From NCBI GenBank assembly GCA_034520215.1, contig JAXHNR010000002.1, positions 142,060 to 206,059 of the forward strand: a stretch of DNA of 64,000 nucleotides, given 5' to 3'. The stretch comes from Candidatus Krumholzibacteriota bacterium (GTDB taxonomy: Bacteria; Krumholzibacteriota; Krumholzibacteriia; Krumholzibacteriales; WJIX01). Shown piece by piece: positions 57,506-64,000 of this stretch. Below the pieces are notes generated by a model. The model ran no database searches. It was given only the letters and a program-made list of their open reading frames with translations, and was not told where the DNA came from. Position numbers and translations under genes: made by a program. Each line of letters begins with the position of its first letter. Position 1 is the stretch's first letter.

Positions 57506-58186
57506 TCAATAGTAGCTTTTCGGGGTTTTAAGATAGAAGCTGATACCCGCCCTTATTTCGAAAAAAGAATAGTTTTCTTCCAGAGGATTCCCCCGGCTGT
57601 CTAGAATAATATCTCCGCTCACATTTTCAAGATGAGCCGCTTCGAATGTTCCGGTGTTTAACGCGCGCGTGTAGACGGCTTCAATAAAGAATTTCTTGTT
57701 CTTCCTGAAACCAGACTCAATTAGAGCGGATAGAATAAGCTCTGCTGATTCAAGCCTTCCACCCCCGGAGACCAGGTTTGATCTGCCGTAACCAATTCCC
57801 GCGCCTACAGAAGGCGAGAATTGTCTTTTGCCGGGAAGCAGATATTTTCTCAGTAGAAATGAGAAGCTGTAATGCCCGAATGATTCTTTGAAATCCTCAT
57901 AGTCGTTTTTATATCTCAAGCCGGGAATTATGGAATATGAAAACATCAATTCAGCCCCTATCGATTCATCCAGGAATTTCTTCCCTATTGAAACGGGCAG
58001 TACATATCCTAATTCCGGCATCTCGTTTCCCTGCTCCTCAAGCTCTTCGGAAAGTGTCTCCATAAGAGGTTTTCCGGCTCCCGGGCCCGCCCGCAGATAA
58101 ACACCTGTATCCTGGGAAAAACAGGCGGGGGTGAAAGCAAGATATACAGTTAGAAAGATTATCTGTTTAAGTAAATGTTTTGCCAT
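57506..58186 (-). CDS. Outer-membrane beta-barrel-like protein
   Basis: 226 residues from the ATG at 58186 (GGGAGA upstream). A signal peptide (about 1-24, FTPACFSQ) precedes alternating amphipathic strands typical of small barrels: GVYLRAGPGAG, AELMFSYSIIPGLRY, SVGAGIGYGRSNL, FFIEAVYTRAL, ending FEIRAGISFYL. This resembles OmpA-like/OMP_b-brl families. No enzyme motif is visible. Confidence 0.65.
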   Translation of the reverse strand: MAKHLLKQIIFLTVYLAFTPACFSQDTGVYLRAGPGAGKPLMETLSEELEEQGNEMPELGYVLPVSIGKKFLDESIGAELMFSYSIIPGLRYKNDYEDFKESFGHYSFSFLLRKYLLPGKRQFSPSVGAGIGYGRSNLVSGGGRLESAELILSALIESGFRKNKKFFIEAVYTRALNTGTFEAAHLENVSGDIILDSRGNPLEENYSFFEIRAGISFYLKTPKSYY

Positions 58187-58202
58187 CGAACATCTCCCTT
58201 GA

Positions 58203-58388
58203 TTATTCCGAGATTTTCTCCAGCGCGGCTGAATATATGTCAAAATCTTTCTTAGAGAAGAGAACGACTCTTACTTCACTGACCGAGCTTGTCTTTATTT
58301 CACCGGCGATGGTTTTAAGAGCGATAAGAGCGGCTCTGTCAACGGGAAAACGGTACGCCCCCGTACTTTCTGAGGTGTATTTTTTCAT
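58203..58388 (-). pseudogene. C-terminal macro-domain remnant
   Basis: A 61-residue frame whose sequence STGAYRFPVDRAALIALKTI...VRVVLFSKKDFDIYSAAL matches the last third of a macro domain (ADP-ribose-binding, O-acetyl-ADP-ribose deacetylase type; typical length about 170). The N-terminal ADP-ribose-binding half is missing and the preceding DNA belongs to the thioredoxin-like gene. A GGAG site before the ATG means it might still be translated. It is best read as a truncated remnant. Confidence 0.6.
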
Positions 58389-58403
58389 TCAAGCTCCGAA
58401 AGT

Positions 58404-58799
58404 TTAAGAATCAACAGAATTCAGATTCTGTATATTCTTTTCAATCCATTCTTTCAGCTGATTGAGCGGCGTCAGCCTTGTAAGCGTCTCGACAGGTTTT
58501 CCGTCTTTGAAGACAACGACTGCGGGAACACCAGTAATATTAAATCTCTGAGGGGTATAGGGATTATCTCTTATATCCATCTTGTAGAAATTTGCCTTTC
58601 CTATGTAGTTCGGCCCGATTTCGTTCAGCAACCCCCCCATTACCTGACATGAAGCGCTACAGAGCGTGTAGAAATGTACAAAACACAGGCTGCCATCTTC
58701 TTTTATTACTTCATCGAATGAAGCGTCACTTAATTTTTCCGGTTCTCCCGGTTTTACTTCGAGGCCCAGCAGTCTTCTTATAAAGCCCGTGATATCCAT
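58404..58799 (-). CDS. Thioredoxin-fold protein with atypical CSASC centre
   Basis: A 131-residue cytoplasmic thioredoxin-like protein. The strand VHFYTLCSASCQVM aligns with DFWAPWCGPCKMI, so the usual Trp is Cys, the first catalytic Cys is Ser, and the second is kept, giving CxxxC. The following YKMDIRDNPYTPQRFNITGVPAVVVFKDGKPVETL keeps the cis-Pro and thioredoxin fold. Chemistry is uncertain. Confidence 0.75.
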   Translation of the reverse strand: MDITGFIRRLLGLEVKPGEPEKLSDASFDEVIKEDGSLCFVHFYTLCSASCQVMGGLLNEIGPNYIGKANFYKMDIRDNPYTPQRFNITGVPAVVVFKDGKPVETLTRLTPLNQLKEWIEKNIQNLNSVDS

Positions 58800-58942
58800 T
58801 GTTTATTCCCTTCGATTCTCTTGCGGAGGCGGCCTTAAAGCGGCTCCGCAATTATCAATATAAATGAAGTATGGACCGATTGCCAGCAAAGAACAAAGGC
58901 AGAATGGAGAAAATGACGGGAGAGTTTATGCGGTCCTCTGAG

Positions 58943-59959
58943 TTAGAGGACTATTTCCGAAGCTCTGCTCAAGAGCTCGGGAATGGGAAGATCGTAAGGG
59001 CATTTTTCAAGGCATTGGCCGCATGCAATACAATCGTCATAATTCTTTTCCAGCTTTTTTAATCTGGAAAGCGCCCAATCTTTTAAATCGTAACGGCTGT
59101 AGTAAGCTTCTATGAGAAGCAGAAATGGTATGTTAAGGCCTTCCGGGCAGGGCATGCAGTAGCCGCAGCGACGGCAGAACTCGCCTTCCCAGAGTTTTTT
59201 CTCTTCTTCAAGCTTGTCGAATTCGGCGTCTGTTATTTTGCCGGGAGTTTCACCGGCAAGAGCGTTTTCGTCGACTTGGTCTATTGAATCCATCCCCGGT
59301 ATGGAAACATCCACCCCCTTCGAAAGTGTAAACCTTATGGAAGCGGAGACGTTTTTTATGGCGCCGCCGGCGACCGGTTTCATGCCTATTATTCCCACGC
59401 CCTTTTCTTTTGCCGCTGGTATGACTTCTTCTTCCCATTCGGTCTCGATCGGGTTGAAGGGAAATTGCACCGTATCGAAGAGGCCGGTTTTGACCGCTTT
59501 TAATAGAACCGGACGGGAATGTCCGGTTATGCCGATCCAGCGGATTTTGCCGGCTTCGCGTGCCTTGACGAGAGCTTCAAGGGCTCCGCGTTCACCCGTG
59601 ATCCTTTCCAGGATTTTTTCACTGCCCACAGAGTGCAGCTGGTAAAGGTCGATAGTGTCTGTCTGAAGATTTCGAAGACTGGTTTCAAGCTCAAGGGTCA
59701 TGCCCCTGAAGTCGCGGGACATGGCCTTACTTACAAGATAGATTTTATCCCTGTGGGGTTTAAGGGCTTGACCCATTTTTCTCTCGCTGTCTGTGTAGCC
59801 GCGGGCGGTATCAAAGAAGTTCATTCCTCTTTCAACCGCGCGGGCGAGGACCCTTTCAGCTTCGCCGAATGAAAGCCGTTGTATGGGAATGCCCCCGAAA
59901 CCTACGGGGCATGCCATAATATCCGTATTGCCGAGTTTCCGTTTTTCCATACCGGGCAT
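58943..59959 (-). CDS. Aldo/keto reductase with C-terminal ferredoxin domain
   Basis: A 338-residue fusion. The aldo/keto reductase barrel (about 1-255) keeps the catalytic tetrad: FFDTARGYTDSE (Asp, Tyr), VSKAM (Lys) and LYQLHSVG (His). The tail holds two cysteine clusters, CRRCGYCMPC and CIACGQCLEKC, typical of 4Fe-4S reductases in anaerobes. ATG 59950 (MEKRKLGN) is the family-like alternative start. Substrate unknown. Confidence 0.9.
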   Translation of the reverse strand: MPGMEKRKLGNTDIMACPVGFGGIPIQRLSFGEAERVLARAVERGMNFFDTARGYTDSERKMGQALKPHRDKIYLVSKAMSRDFRGMTLELETSLRNLQTDTIDLYQLHSVGSEKILERITGERGALEALVKAREAGKIRWIGITGHSRPVLLKAVKTGLFDTVQFPFNPIETEWEEEVIPAAKEKGVGIIGMKPVAGGAIKNVSASIRFTLSKGVDVSIPGMDSIDQVDENALAGETPGKITDAEFDKLEEEKKLWEGEFCRRCGYCMPCPEGLNIPFLLLIEAYYSRYDLKDWALSRLKKLEKNYDDCIACGQCLEKCPYDLPIPELLSRASEIVL

Positions 59960-59998
59960 TATACGATATTAAGCGAAAGATGTCCAGAGAATAGGGTT

Positions 59999-60303
59999 TG
60001 GAGTTCCCTCTGAAAATTCGGCAAGTATTGTAATAACATTGCGAGATACAATCAGTTATCAGGATTGGTAAGTGGAATAGGGTTTTCATTGCTGATGAGT
60101 GCGGCTGATTGATATTTTCAAAACCCTCCGGAGGGCGAGCGGGCAAGGATTTCTGGCCCGAAGGGGCAGAAAGAGCGAGCCCGAGGTGGGAGTTGCGATT
60201 TCCTCGCCGGGGAAATCGACAACGATTTTGAAAATATCAATCAGCCGCATACTGTTACAATTCATCGACTACCTTATAGGTTATAAAAATTGGGGAAACT
60301 CCA
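59999..60303 (+). repeat. Palindromic repeat family, copy C (full, MITE-like)
   Basis: A 305-bp element with terminal inverted repeats TGGAGTTCCC (59999) and GGGGAAACTCCA (to 60303). Inner 23-bp arms at 60101-60123 and 60226-60248 are perfect inverted repeats (GCGGCTGATTGATATTTTC plus AAAA). Further stems include GCCC/GGGC around a GAAG turn near 60160 and GATTTCC/GGAAATC at 60197-60217. AATAGGGTT occurs on both sides (59989 and 60306), a possible target duplication, but it also occurs inside the element. No transposase gene is present. Confidence 0.8.
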
Positions 60304-60647
60304 CAATAGGGTTGAAAATCCCTCCCTGATCTTTTAAAGAATATGAACATTATAAATGACTGGAATTAGACCGAAAGGGGCTCTCTTTCCGCGATCTTAA
60401 AGTAAGCTGGCAATAGAGATAGCAAGGGTGTAGTGTCGGCTCTGAAACATGAGATATAATCCGAAGGCACTGCAAAGACATTTCACATACAAGGTAAATA
60501 TATTTACACTATATCAGTAAGCGTAAAAATATTTAATAAATTGAATTAGCACAAAAATGGCTTAAAACCCATATTATTGGATGAACAGGGGGGATAAAAC
60601 GCATTATAAATATCGCGTAAATGGTTTATATAATTGCAAATAAGAAG
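60304..60647. other. AT-rich intergenic stretch, nothing recognised
   Basis: No coding frame, repeat or clear signal could be supported between the repeat and the DnaA-box pair. Confidence 0.5.
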
Positions 60648-60668
60648 TTATCCACAATTTGTTGATAA
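60648..60668 (+). promoter_or_regulatory. Pair of DnaA boxes away from the origin
   Basis: TTATCCACA (60648-60656) and TGTTGATAA (60660-60668) repeat the inverted pair seen in the dnaA leader at 29003-29022 with one extra base between them. The pair is about 50 bp upstream of the small-RNA candidate. Confidence 0.65.
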
Positions 60669-60702
60669 GTATATATTAAAAATAAATCCGGTTTACTCAT
60701 TT

Positions 60703-60718
60703 TGGCATAAAACTTGAT
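60703..60718 (+). promoter_or_regulatory. Possible promoter of the small RNA
   Basis: TGGCATAAAACTTGAT resembles the hsp20 sigma-54-like site and shares CATTTTGGCAT with it, but the -12 dinucleotide is GA instead of GC. The predicted start is near 60729, six bases before the RNA's closing stem. Confidence 0.3.
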
Positions 60719-60728
60719 GTAATTAATG

Positions 60729-60892
60729 ACAGTACCTGAGATATGAGCCCGCGATTCAAAAAATAATTCTCCCCCCAGGTAGTAGGAGAATAGGCTTGAT
60801 CAGGTTATTAATGAGAGGGAGATTAGCAGTCGTTATTTGAAATTCTAATCTTCGGGACCTTAGGGGCAGGTAGAATTACCTGCCCCTTTTTA
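60729..60892 (+). ncRNA. Putative structured small RNA, class unknown
   Basis: A roughly 160-nt non-coding stretch ends in a textbook terminator. Long-range pairs are CCTGAG (60735-60740) with CTTAGG (60859-60864), CCCG (60748-60751) with CGGG (60853-60856), and GATT (60753-60756) with AATC (60847-60850). An inner hairpin pairs ATTCTCC (60766-60772) with GGAGAAT (60785-60791). The closing stem competes with the terminator. The rod-with-bubble outline recalls 6S RNA, but I cannot match its conserved bases. Confidence 0.55.
60862..60892 (+). terminator. Rho-independent terminator
   Basis: AGGGGCAGGTA (60862-60872) pairs perfectly with TACCTGCCCCT (60877-60887) around the loop GAAT, followed by TTTTT. 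No protein gene precedes it on this strand for 7 kb, so it marks a non-coding transcript. Confidence 0.9.
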
Positions 60893-60926
60893 TTTGTGTA
60901 AAAATCACGAGGGTTTATTTTCTCTT

Positions 60927-60955
60927 TTGACTTAAAGTAAGTAATTGTTTAAAAT
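60927..60955 (+). promoter_or_regulatory. Sigma-70 promoter of the citrate lyase genes
   Basis: TTGACT (60927-60932) and TAAAAT (60950-60955) with a 17-bp spacer, giving a leader of about 125 nt before citDE. That leader contains a hairpin CCCGAAGC/GCTTTGGG at 61022-61049. Confidence 0.7.
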
Positions 60956-61087
60956 TCGTTCTGTTATGAGGCCGGCGCTTGCTTGGCTTTCCAGCGGGGT
61001 TTTTTAAGTAATAAACCGGGACCCGAAGCGGCAAAGGACCGGCTTTGGGTATTAAGGAAGGTGTAATTACTTTGATGGAAGTGAGAT

Positions 61088-62293
61088 ATGAATAGAATAA
61101 TGAAGACGCTTACAGGAAGAGAGGGCAAGAAGAATGACCTTCTCGTTAAGATGGAAGCCAAAAAAAGCGGCAGCGTTAGCGTAAGTATAGAGAGTAAGGT
61201 CATGAGTATGTACGGTGACCAGATAGAAGCGACCGTCAGAGAGACCTTGAAGACCCTTGGAGTTAAACACTGCCGCGTTGAAGTAAGTGACAACGGGGCT
61301 TTTGATTATGTTATTCAAGCACGCGTGGAAGCAGCCGCGAGAAGATTGTATGATATTGAAGAGCCGGGATGTTTGCCTGAAAGGAAAGTGCCTCGGAGGA
61401 AACCCGGGAAAGAAAGACTCAGAAGAACCCGCCTCTATATGCCCGGAAACAACCCTTCCCTGATGTATAACGGGGGTATTTTCGGAGCCGATTGTGTGAT
61501 ACTTGATCTTGAAGACTCCGTTGCTCCAGCTCAGAAAGATGCCGCGAGAATTCTGGTAAGAAACACTCTGCTGTCGGTTGATTTCGGAGAAGCAGAAAAG
61601 ATCGTGAGAATAAACCCGCTTTCGAGCCGGTACGGGAGATGCGATATTGAGACGGTTTTGCCTGCCGGGCCGGACACGATACTTATACCAAAATCGGAGA
61701 ATGCGCGCGACATAAGGGATGTCGAGGAGATTACAGGGGAAATCGAGCAAAGGGAGGGTCTAAAAAATAAAACATTTCTTATGCCGCTCATTGAGACAGC
61801 CGCGGGTGTTTTAAGCGCGCGTGAGATAGCTGAGGCAAGCGGCAGGGTTGTCGCCCTTTGTTTTGGAGCCGAGGATTTTACGGCCGATATGGGTGTGAGC
61901 CGGACACGAAGCGGCAAAGAAAGCTTTGTGGCTCGAAGCCTGCTGGTTATTGGAGCAAGAGCGGCGGGGGTGCAGGCTATTGACACGGTATTCTCTGATA
62001 TTAAAGACACTGAAGGTTTAATAGAAAGTGCTCGTGAGGCGAAAGACCTGGGGTTTGCGGGAAAGGGAGTCATTCATCCTTCTCAGATTGAACCCGTACA
62101 TGATGTTTTCGCCCCCGGGATTGAAGAGATTGAATACGCCAGGAAAGTCGTTTCCGCTATTGACGAGGCGCGGGAAAAGGGAAGTGGAGTTGCTACTATA
62201 GGGAGGAAAATGATCGATGCTCCCATTGAAAAAAGAGCCAGGAAGGTTCTAAGTATCGCGGAGACTCTCGGTCTGATCGATAAAACAGGGTGA
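61088..62293 (+). CDS. Citrate lyase acyl-carrier/beta subunit fusion (CitD-CitE)
   Basis: A 401-residue fusion. Residues 1-88 resemble the CitD acyl-carrier protein (VRETLKTLGVKHCRVEVSDNGAFDYVIQARVEAAARR). Residues about 115-401 are the CitE citryl lyase TIM barrel (RRTRLYMPGNNPSLM, DCVILDLEDSVAPAQKDAAR, FGAEDFTADMG, GFAGKGVIHPSQIEPVH). CitE cleaves citryl thioester to acetyl thioester and oxaloacetate. The CitD serine that carries the prosthetic group (Ser14 in Klebsiella) aligns with Lys, within GREGKKNDLLV, and no Ser occurs before residue 26. Confidence 0.87.
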   Translation: MNRIMKTLTGREGKKNDLLVKMEAKKSGSVSVSIESKVMSMYGDQIEATVRETLKTLGVKHCRVEVSDNGAFDYVIQARVEAAARRLYDIEEPGCLPERKVPRRKPGKERLRRTRLYMPGNNPSLMYNGGIFGADCVILDLEDSVAPAQKDAARILVRNTLLSVDFGEAEKIVRINPLSSRYGRCDIETVLPAGPDTILIPKSENARDIRDVEEITGEIEQREGLKNKTFLMPLIETAAGVLSAREIAEASGRVVALCFGAEDFTADMGVSRTRSGKESFVARSLLVIGARAAGVQAIDTVFSDIKDTEGLIESAREAKDLGFAGKGVIHPSQIEPVHDVFAPGIEEIEYARKVVSAIDEAREKGSGVATIGRKMIDAPIEKRARKVLSIAETLGLIDKTG

Positions 62294-62339
62294 AATTCAA
62301 CAGCGGGCACAGCCCGCTAAGAAATATGGGGGATGGGGC

Positions 62340-63884
62340 ATGAAAATGATTCGAAACGCCGCGGGAAGAATGGTCCCGGATGAAATTGACGGGAAGAAGC
62401 TCAAACCCTTTAAAGGGGCGCACGAAGATCACGGCGGCGGAAGGAAAATAGGACCGCCTATAAGAGCGATTGCCGACTATAAGACAAAAATCCGATCCTC
62501 TCTGGATGAGGCGATTGATGACTGTAACCTGAAGAACGGTATGACGGTGTCGTTTCATCATCATCTGAGAAACGGAGATCACCTCGGCAACATGGTTGTT
62601 GACAAGCTCGCCGAAAGGGGCTTGAAAGATATGGTTGTGGCTCCTTCGGCGCTCTTCCCTGTTCATGAACCGATTGTAAAACATATAGAAAACGGAGTTG
62701 TCTCACATATTGAAGGGTCGATGAACGGCCCGGTGGGAAAGGCTTGCTCTCTTGGAAAGATGAACAAAACTTGTGTGCTTCGTTCTCACGGGGGTCGTTA
62801 CAGGGCGATACAGGATGGGGATTTACATATAGACGCGGCGTTCATAGCGGCGCCGGTCGCCGATCCCCACGGTAACGCGAGCGGGCGGGGCGGGCCGTCA
62901 GCGTGCGGTGTTCTGGGGTATTCGCTTGCCGATTCACTTTACGCGGATAATGTTATTGTTGTAACAGACAACCTTGTTCCTTTCCCCAATTATCCATGGA
63001 CAATAAGGGGCGGCAACGTGGATCATGTCTGCCAGGTGGAAAATCTGGGTGACCCTGAAAAGATACTGTCCGGAACCACGAGATTAACACGAAGCCCTAC
63101 ACGGCTCCTGATTGCCCAATACGCGGCGAGAGTTATCGAAGATACGGGGATTATGAATGAACCGGAATTTTCTTTCCAGGCGGGAGCGGGGGGAATTTCC
63201 CTGGCATTTTTAAAATATTTGGCTGAAATTATGAGGAAGCAGGGCGTTAAGGCTGATTTCGCGAGAGGCGGATCGACAAAATTCATGGTGGATATGCTTC
63301 AAGAGGGGCTTATAGATTATATTCTTGACCTTCAGTGTTTCGATATACCCGCTGTCGAGTCGGTTATAAAAAACCCCAGGCATATTGAATCGGATCCCTT
63401 TACATCATACAATTATCACACAAAGGGTAATCTGGCCACGCGGGCGAAAGCAGCTGTTCTCGGCGCGACTGAAGTCGACCTGGATTTTAACGTTAATGTG
63501 AACACCCATTCCGACGGATGGCTGCTTCACGGAACAGGCGGCTTCACCGATGTCTGTGACAGCGGCTGTACGATTATTACCGTGCCTCTTTTGAGGGGGC
63601 GGGTCTCCTCTATAGTCGACAGTGTTACAACTGTAACGTCACCCGGAGAACTAATTGATGTAATCGTTACAGAACGGGGAATCGCAGTTAATCCGAAGAG
63701 GAAGGACCTCATAGAAAATCTAAAAGGAAGCGATCTTCCGTTAAAACCGATTGAAGAATTAAGGCAAATGGCGGTCGATATTGCCGGTACGCCGAAGAAA
63801 CCGGAGTATGAAGACAGAATTGTGCCTCTTATAGAATATCGCGACGGAACAATTATAGATACCGTGAAGCAGTTGAAACTATAG
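62340..63884 (+). CDS. citF: Citrate lyase alpha subunit (citrate CoA-transferase)
   Basis: A 514-residue CitF. Family segments include GRMVPDEIDGKKLKPFKGA, SFHHHLRNGDHLGNMV, HIEGSMNGPVG, RSHGGRYRAIQDGDLHIDAAF and AGAGGISLAFLKYLAEIM. It exchanges the acyl group on the carrier for citrate. It starts 46 bp after citDE with GGGGGATGGGG upstream. No citC, citX or citG is visible; they may lie beyond the right edge. Nothing is seen in the last 116 bp. Confidence 0.93.
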   Translation: MKMIRNAAGRMVPDEIDGKKLKPFKGAHEDHGGGRKIGPPIRAIADYKTKIRSSLDEAIDDCNLKNGMTVSFHHHLRNGDHLGNMVVDKLAERGLKDMVVAPSALFPVHEPIVKHIENGVVSHIEGSMNGPVGKACSLGKMNKTCVLRSHGGRYRAIQDGDLHIDAAFIAAPVADPHGNASGRGGPSACGVLGYSLADSLYADNVIVVTDNLVPFPNYPWTIRGGNVDHVCQVENLGDPEKILSGTTRLTRSPTRLLIAQYAARVIEDTGIMNEPEFSFQAGAGGISLAFLKYLAEIMRKQGVKADFARGGSTKFMVDMLQEGLIDYILDLQCFDIPAVESVIKNPRHIESDPFTSYNYHTKGNLATRAKAAVLGATEVDLDFNVNVNTHSDGWLLHGTGGFTDVCDSGCTIITVPLLRGRVSSIVDSVTTVTSPGELIDVIVTERGIAVNPKRKDLIENLKGSDLPLKPIEELRQMAVDIAGTPKKPEYEDRIVPLIEYRDGTIIDTVKQLKL

Positions 63885-64000
63885 GGCGCCGGACGAGTGT
63901 TTTAGAATTTTAAAACCGGGGAAAGGGACCGGCCAGCGGACAGGGTTCTAAAATAGTTTATTTATCCCCACAGTCCATCTGAAATCCCATTTGTCCTCTC

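Noticed and set aside
59989-60314. AATAGGGTT on both sides of repeat C as a certain target-site duplication
   Set aside because: The same nine bases also occur inside the element at about 60076, so the flanking match may be part of the repeat family; kept only as a possibility.
60731-60830. CTGAGA...CTTGATCAGG as a possible thiamine-pyrophosphate riboswitch
   Set aside because: Only fragments resemble the conserved boxes; the rest of the aptamer is missing and no thiamine gene follows.

Overview
The window is about 64 kb of bacterial chromosome around the replication origin. Supporting genes are rpmH, rnpA, yidD, yidC, jag, mnmE, mnmG, rsmG, parA and parB on the reverse strand, facing dnaA, dnaN, recF, gyrB and gyrA on the forward strand. 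Lipobox proteins, SurA-like foldases, FtsEX/EnvC and an outer-membrane barrel indicate a diderm cell. Indolepyruvate:ferredoxin oxidoreductase, citrate lyase, corrinoid methyltransferases and a ferredoxin-tailed aldo/keto reductase suggest an anaerobe. A C-terminal FlgD/T9SS-like sorting domain (LYPNPF...GVYY...LLR) behind gyrA is typical of the FCB superphylum and related candidate phyla. I cannot name the species. TGA is an ordinary stop here: gyrA, mttB and citDE all end with it.

Layout. 1-16.6 kb (reverse): a nearly gap-free run moxR, DUF58, BatA-like, mfd, three PpiC foldases in tandem, an S4 protein, pdxA, ftsE, ftsX, envC and holB. 17 kb (forward): hsp20 behind a sigma-54-like promoter. 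17.6-20.6 kb (reverse): parA, parB, an M23 peptidase and bactofilin, with two exact parS sites upstream. 21-28.6 kb (reverse): rsmG, mnmG, mnmE, jag, yidC, yidD, rnpA, rpmH. 29-41.2 kb (forward): dnaA, an intergenic origin candidate, dnaN, recF, DUF721, gyrB, gyrA, a secreted protein and hflX. 41.2-44 kb (reverse): a GT-C-like membrane protein and an M20 peptidase. 44.5-50 kb (forward): an M49-like lipoprotein, then a four-gene corrinoid methyltransferase/methionine cluster. 50-51 kb (reverse): nadA. 51.3-53.5 kb (forward): a DUF1573 gene with an in-frame TGA, followed by a TPR-thioredoxin lipid-free exported protein. 53.6-60 kb (reverse): iorB, iorA, an HD-GYP protein, an outer-membrane protein, a macro-domain remnant, a thioredoxin-like protein and an aldo/keto reductase. 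60-61 kb: non-coding DNA with a palindromic repeat, a DnaA-box pair and a likely small RNA. 61-64 kb (forward): fused citDE and citF.

The strongest unusual signal is at 51353-52405. The DUF1573 reading frame is interrupted only by one TGA, placed exactly at the first Cys of the family's CGC motif, and continues in frame for 273 codons. This looks like an exported selenoprotein with a Sec-Gly-Cys centre. Other items of interest are the split methionine-synthase-like cluster lacking a methyl-folate domain and joined to an MttB homologue; a 72-nt structured leader in front of it; a terminator-ended structured RNA beside a copy of the dnaA-promoter DnaA-box pair; a CitD domain lacking its prosthetic-group serine; and a three-copy palindromic repeat, one copy of which lies between dnaA and dnaN.
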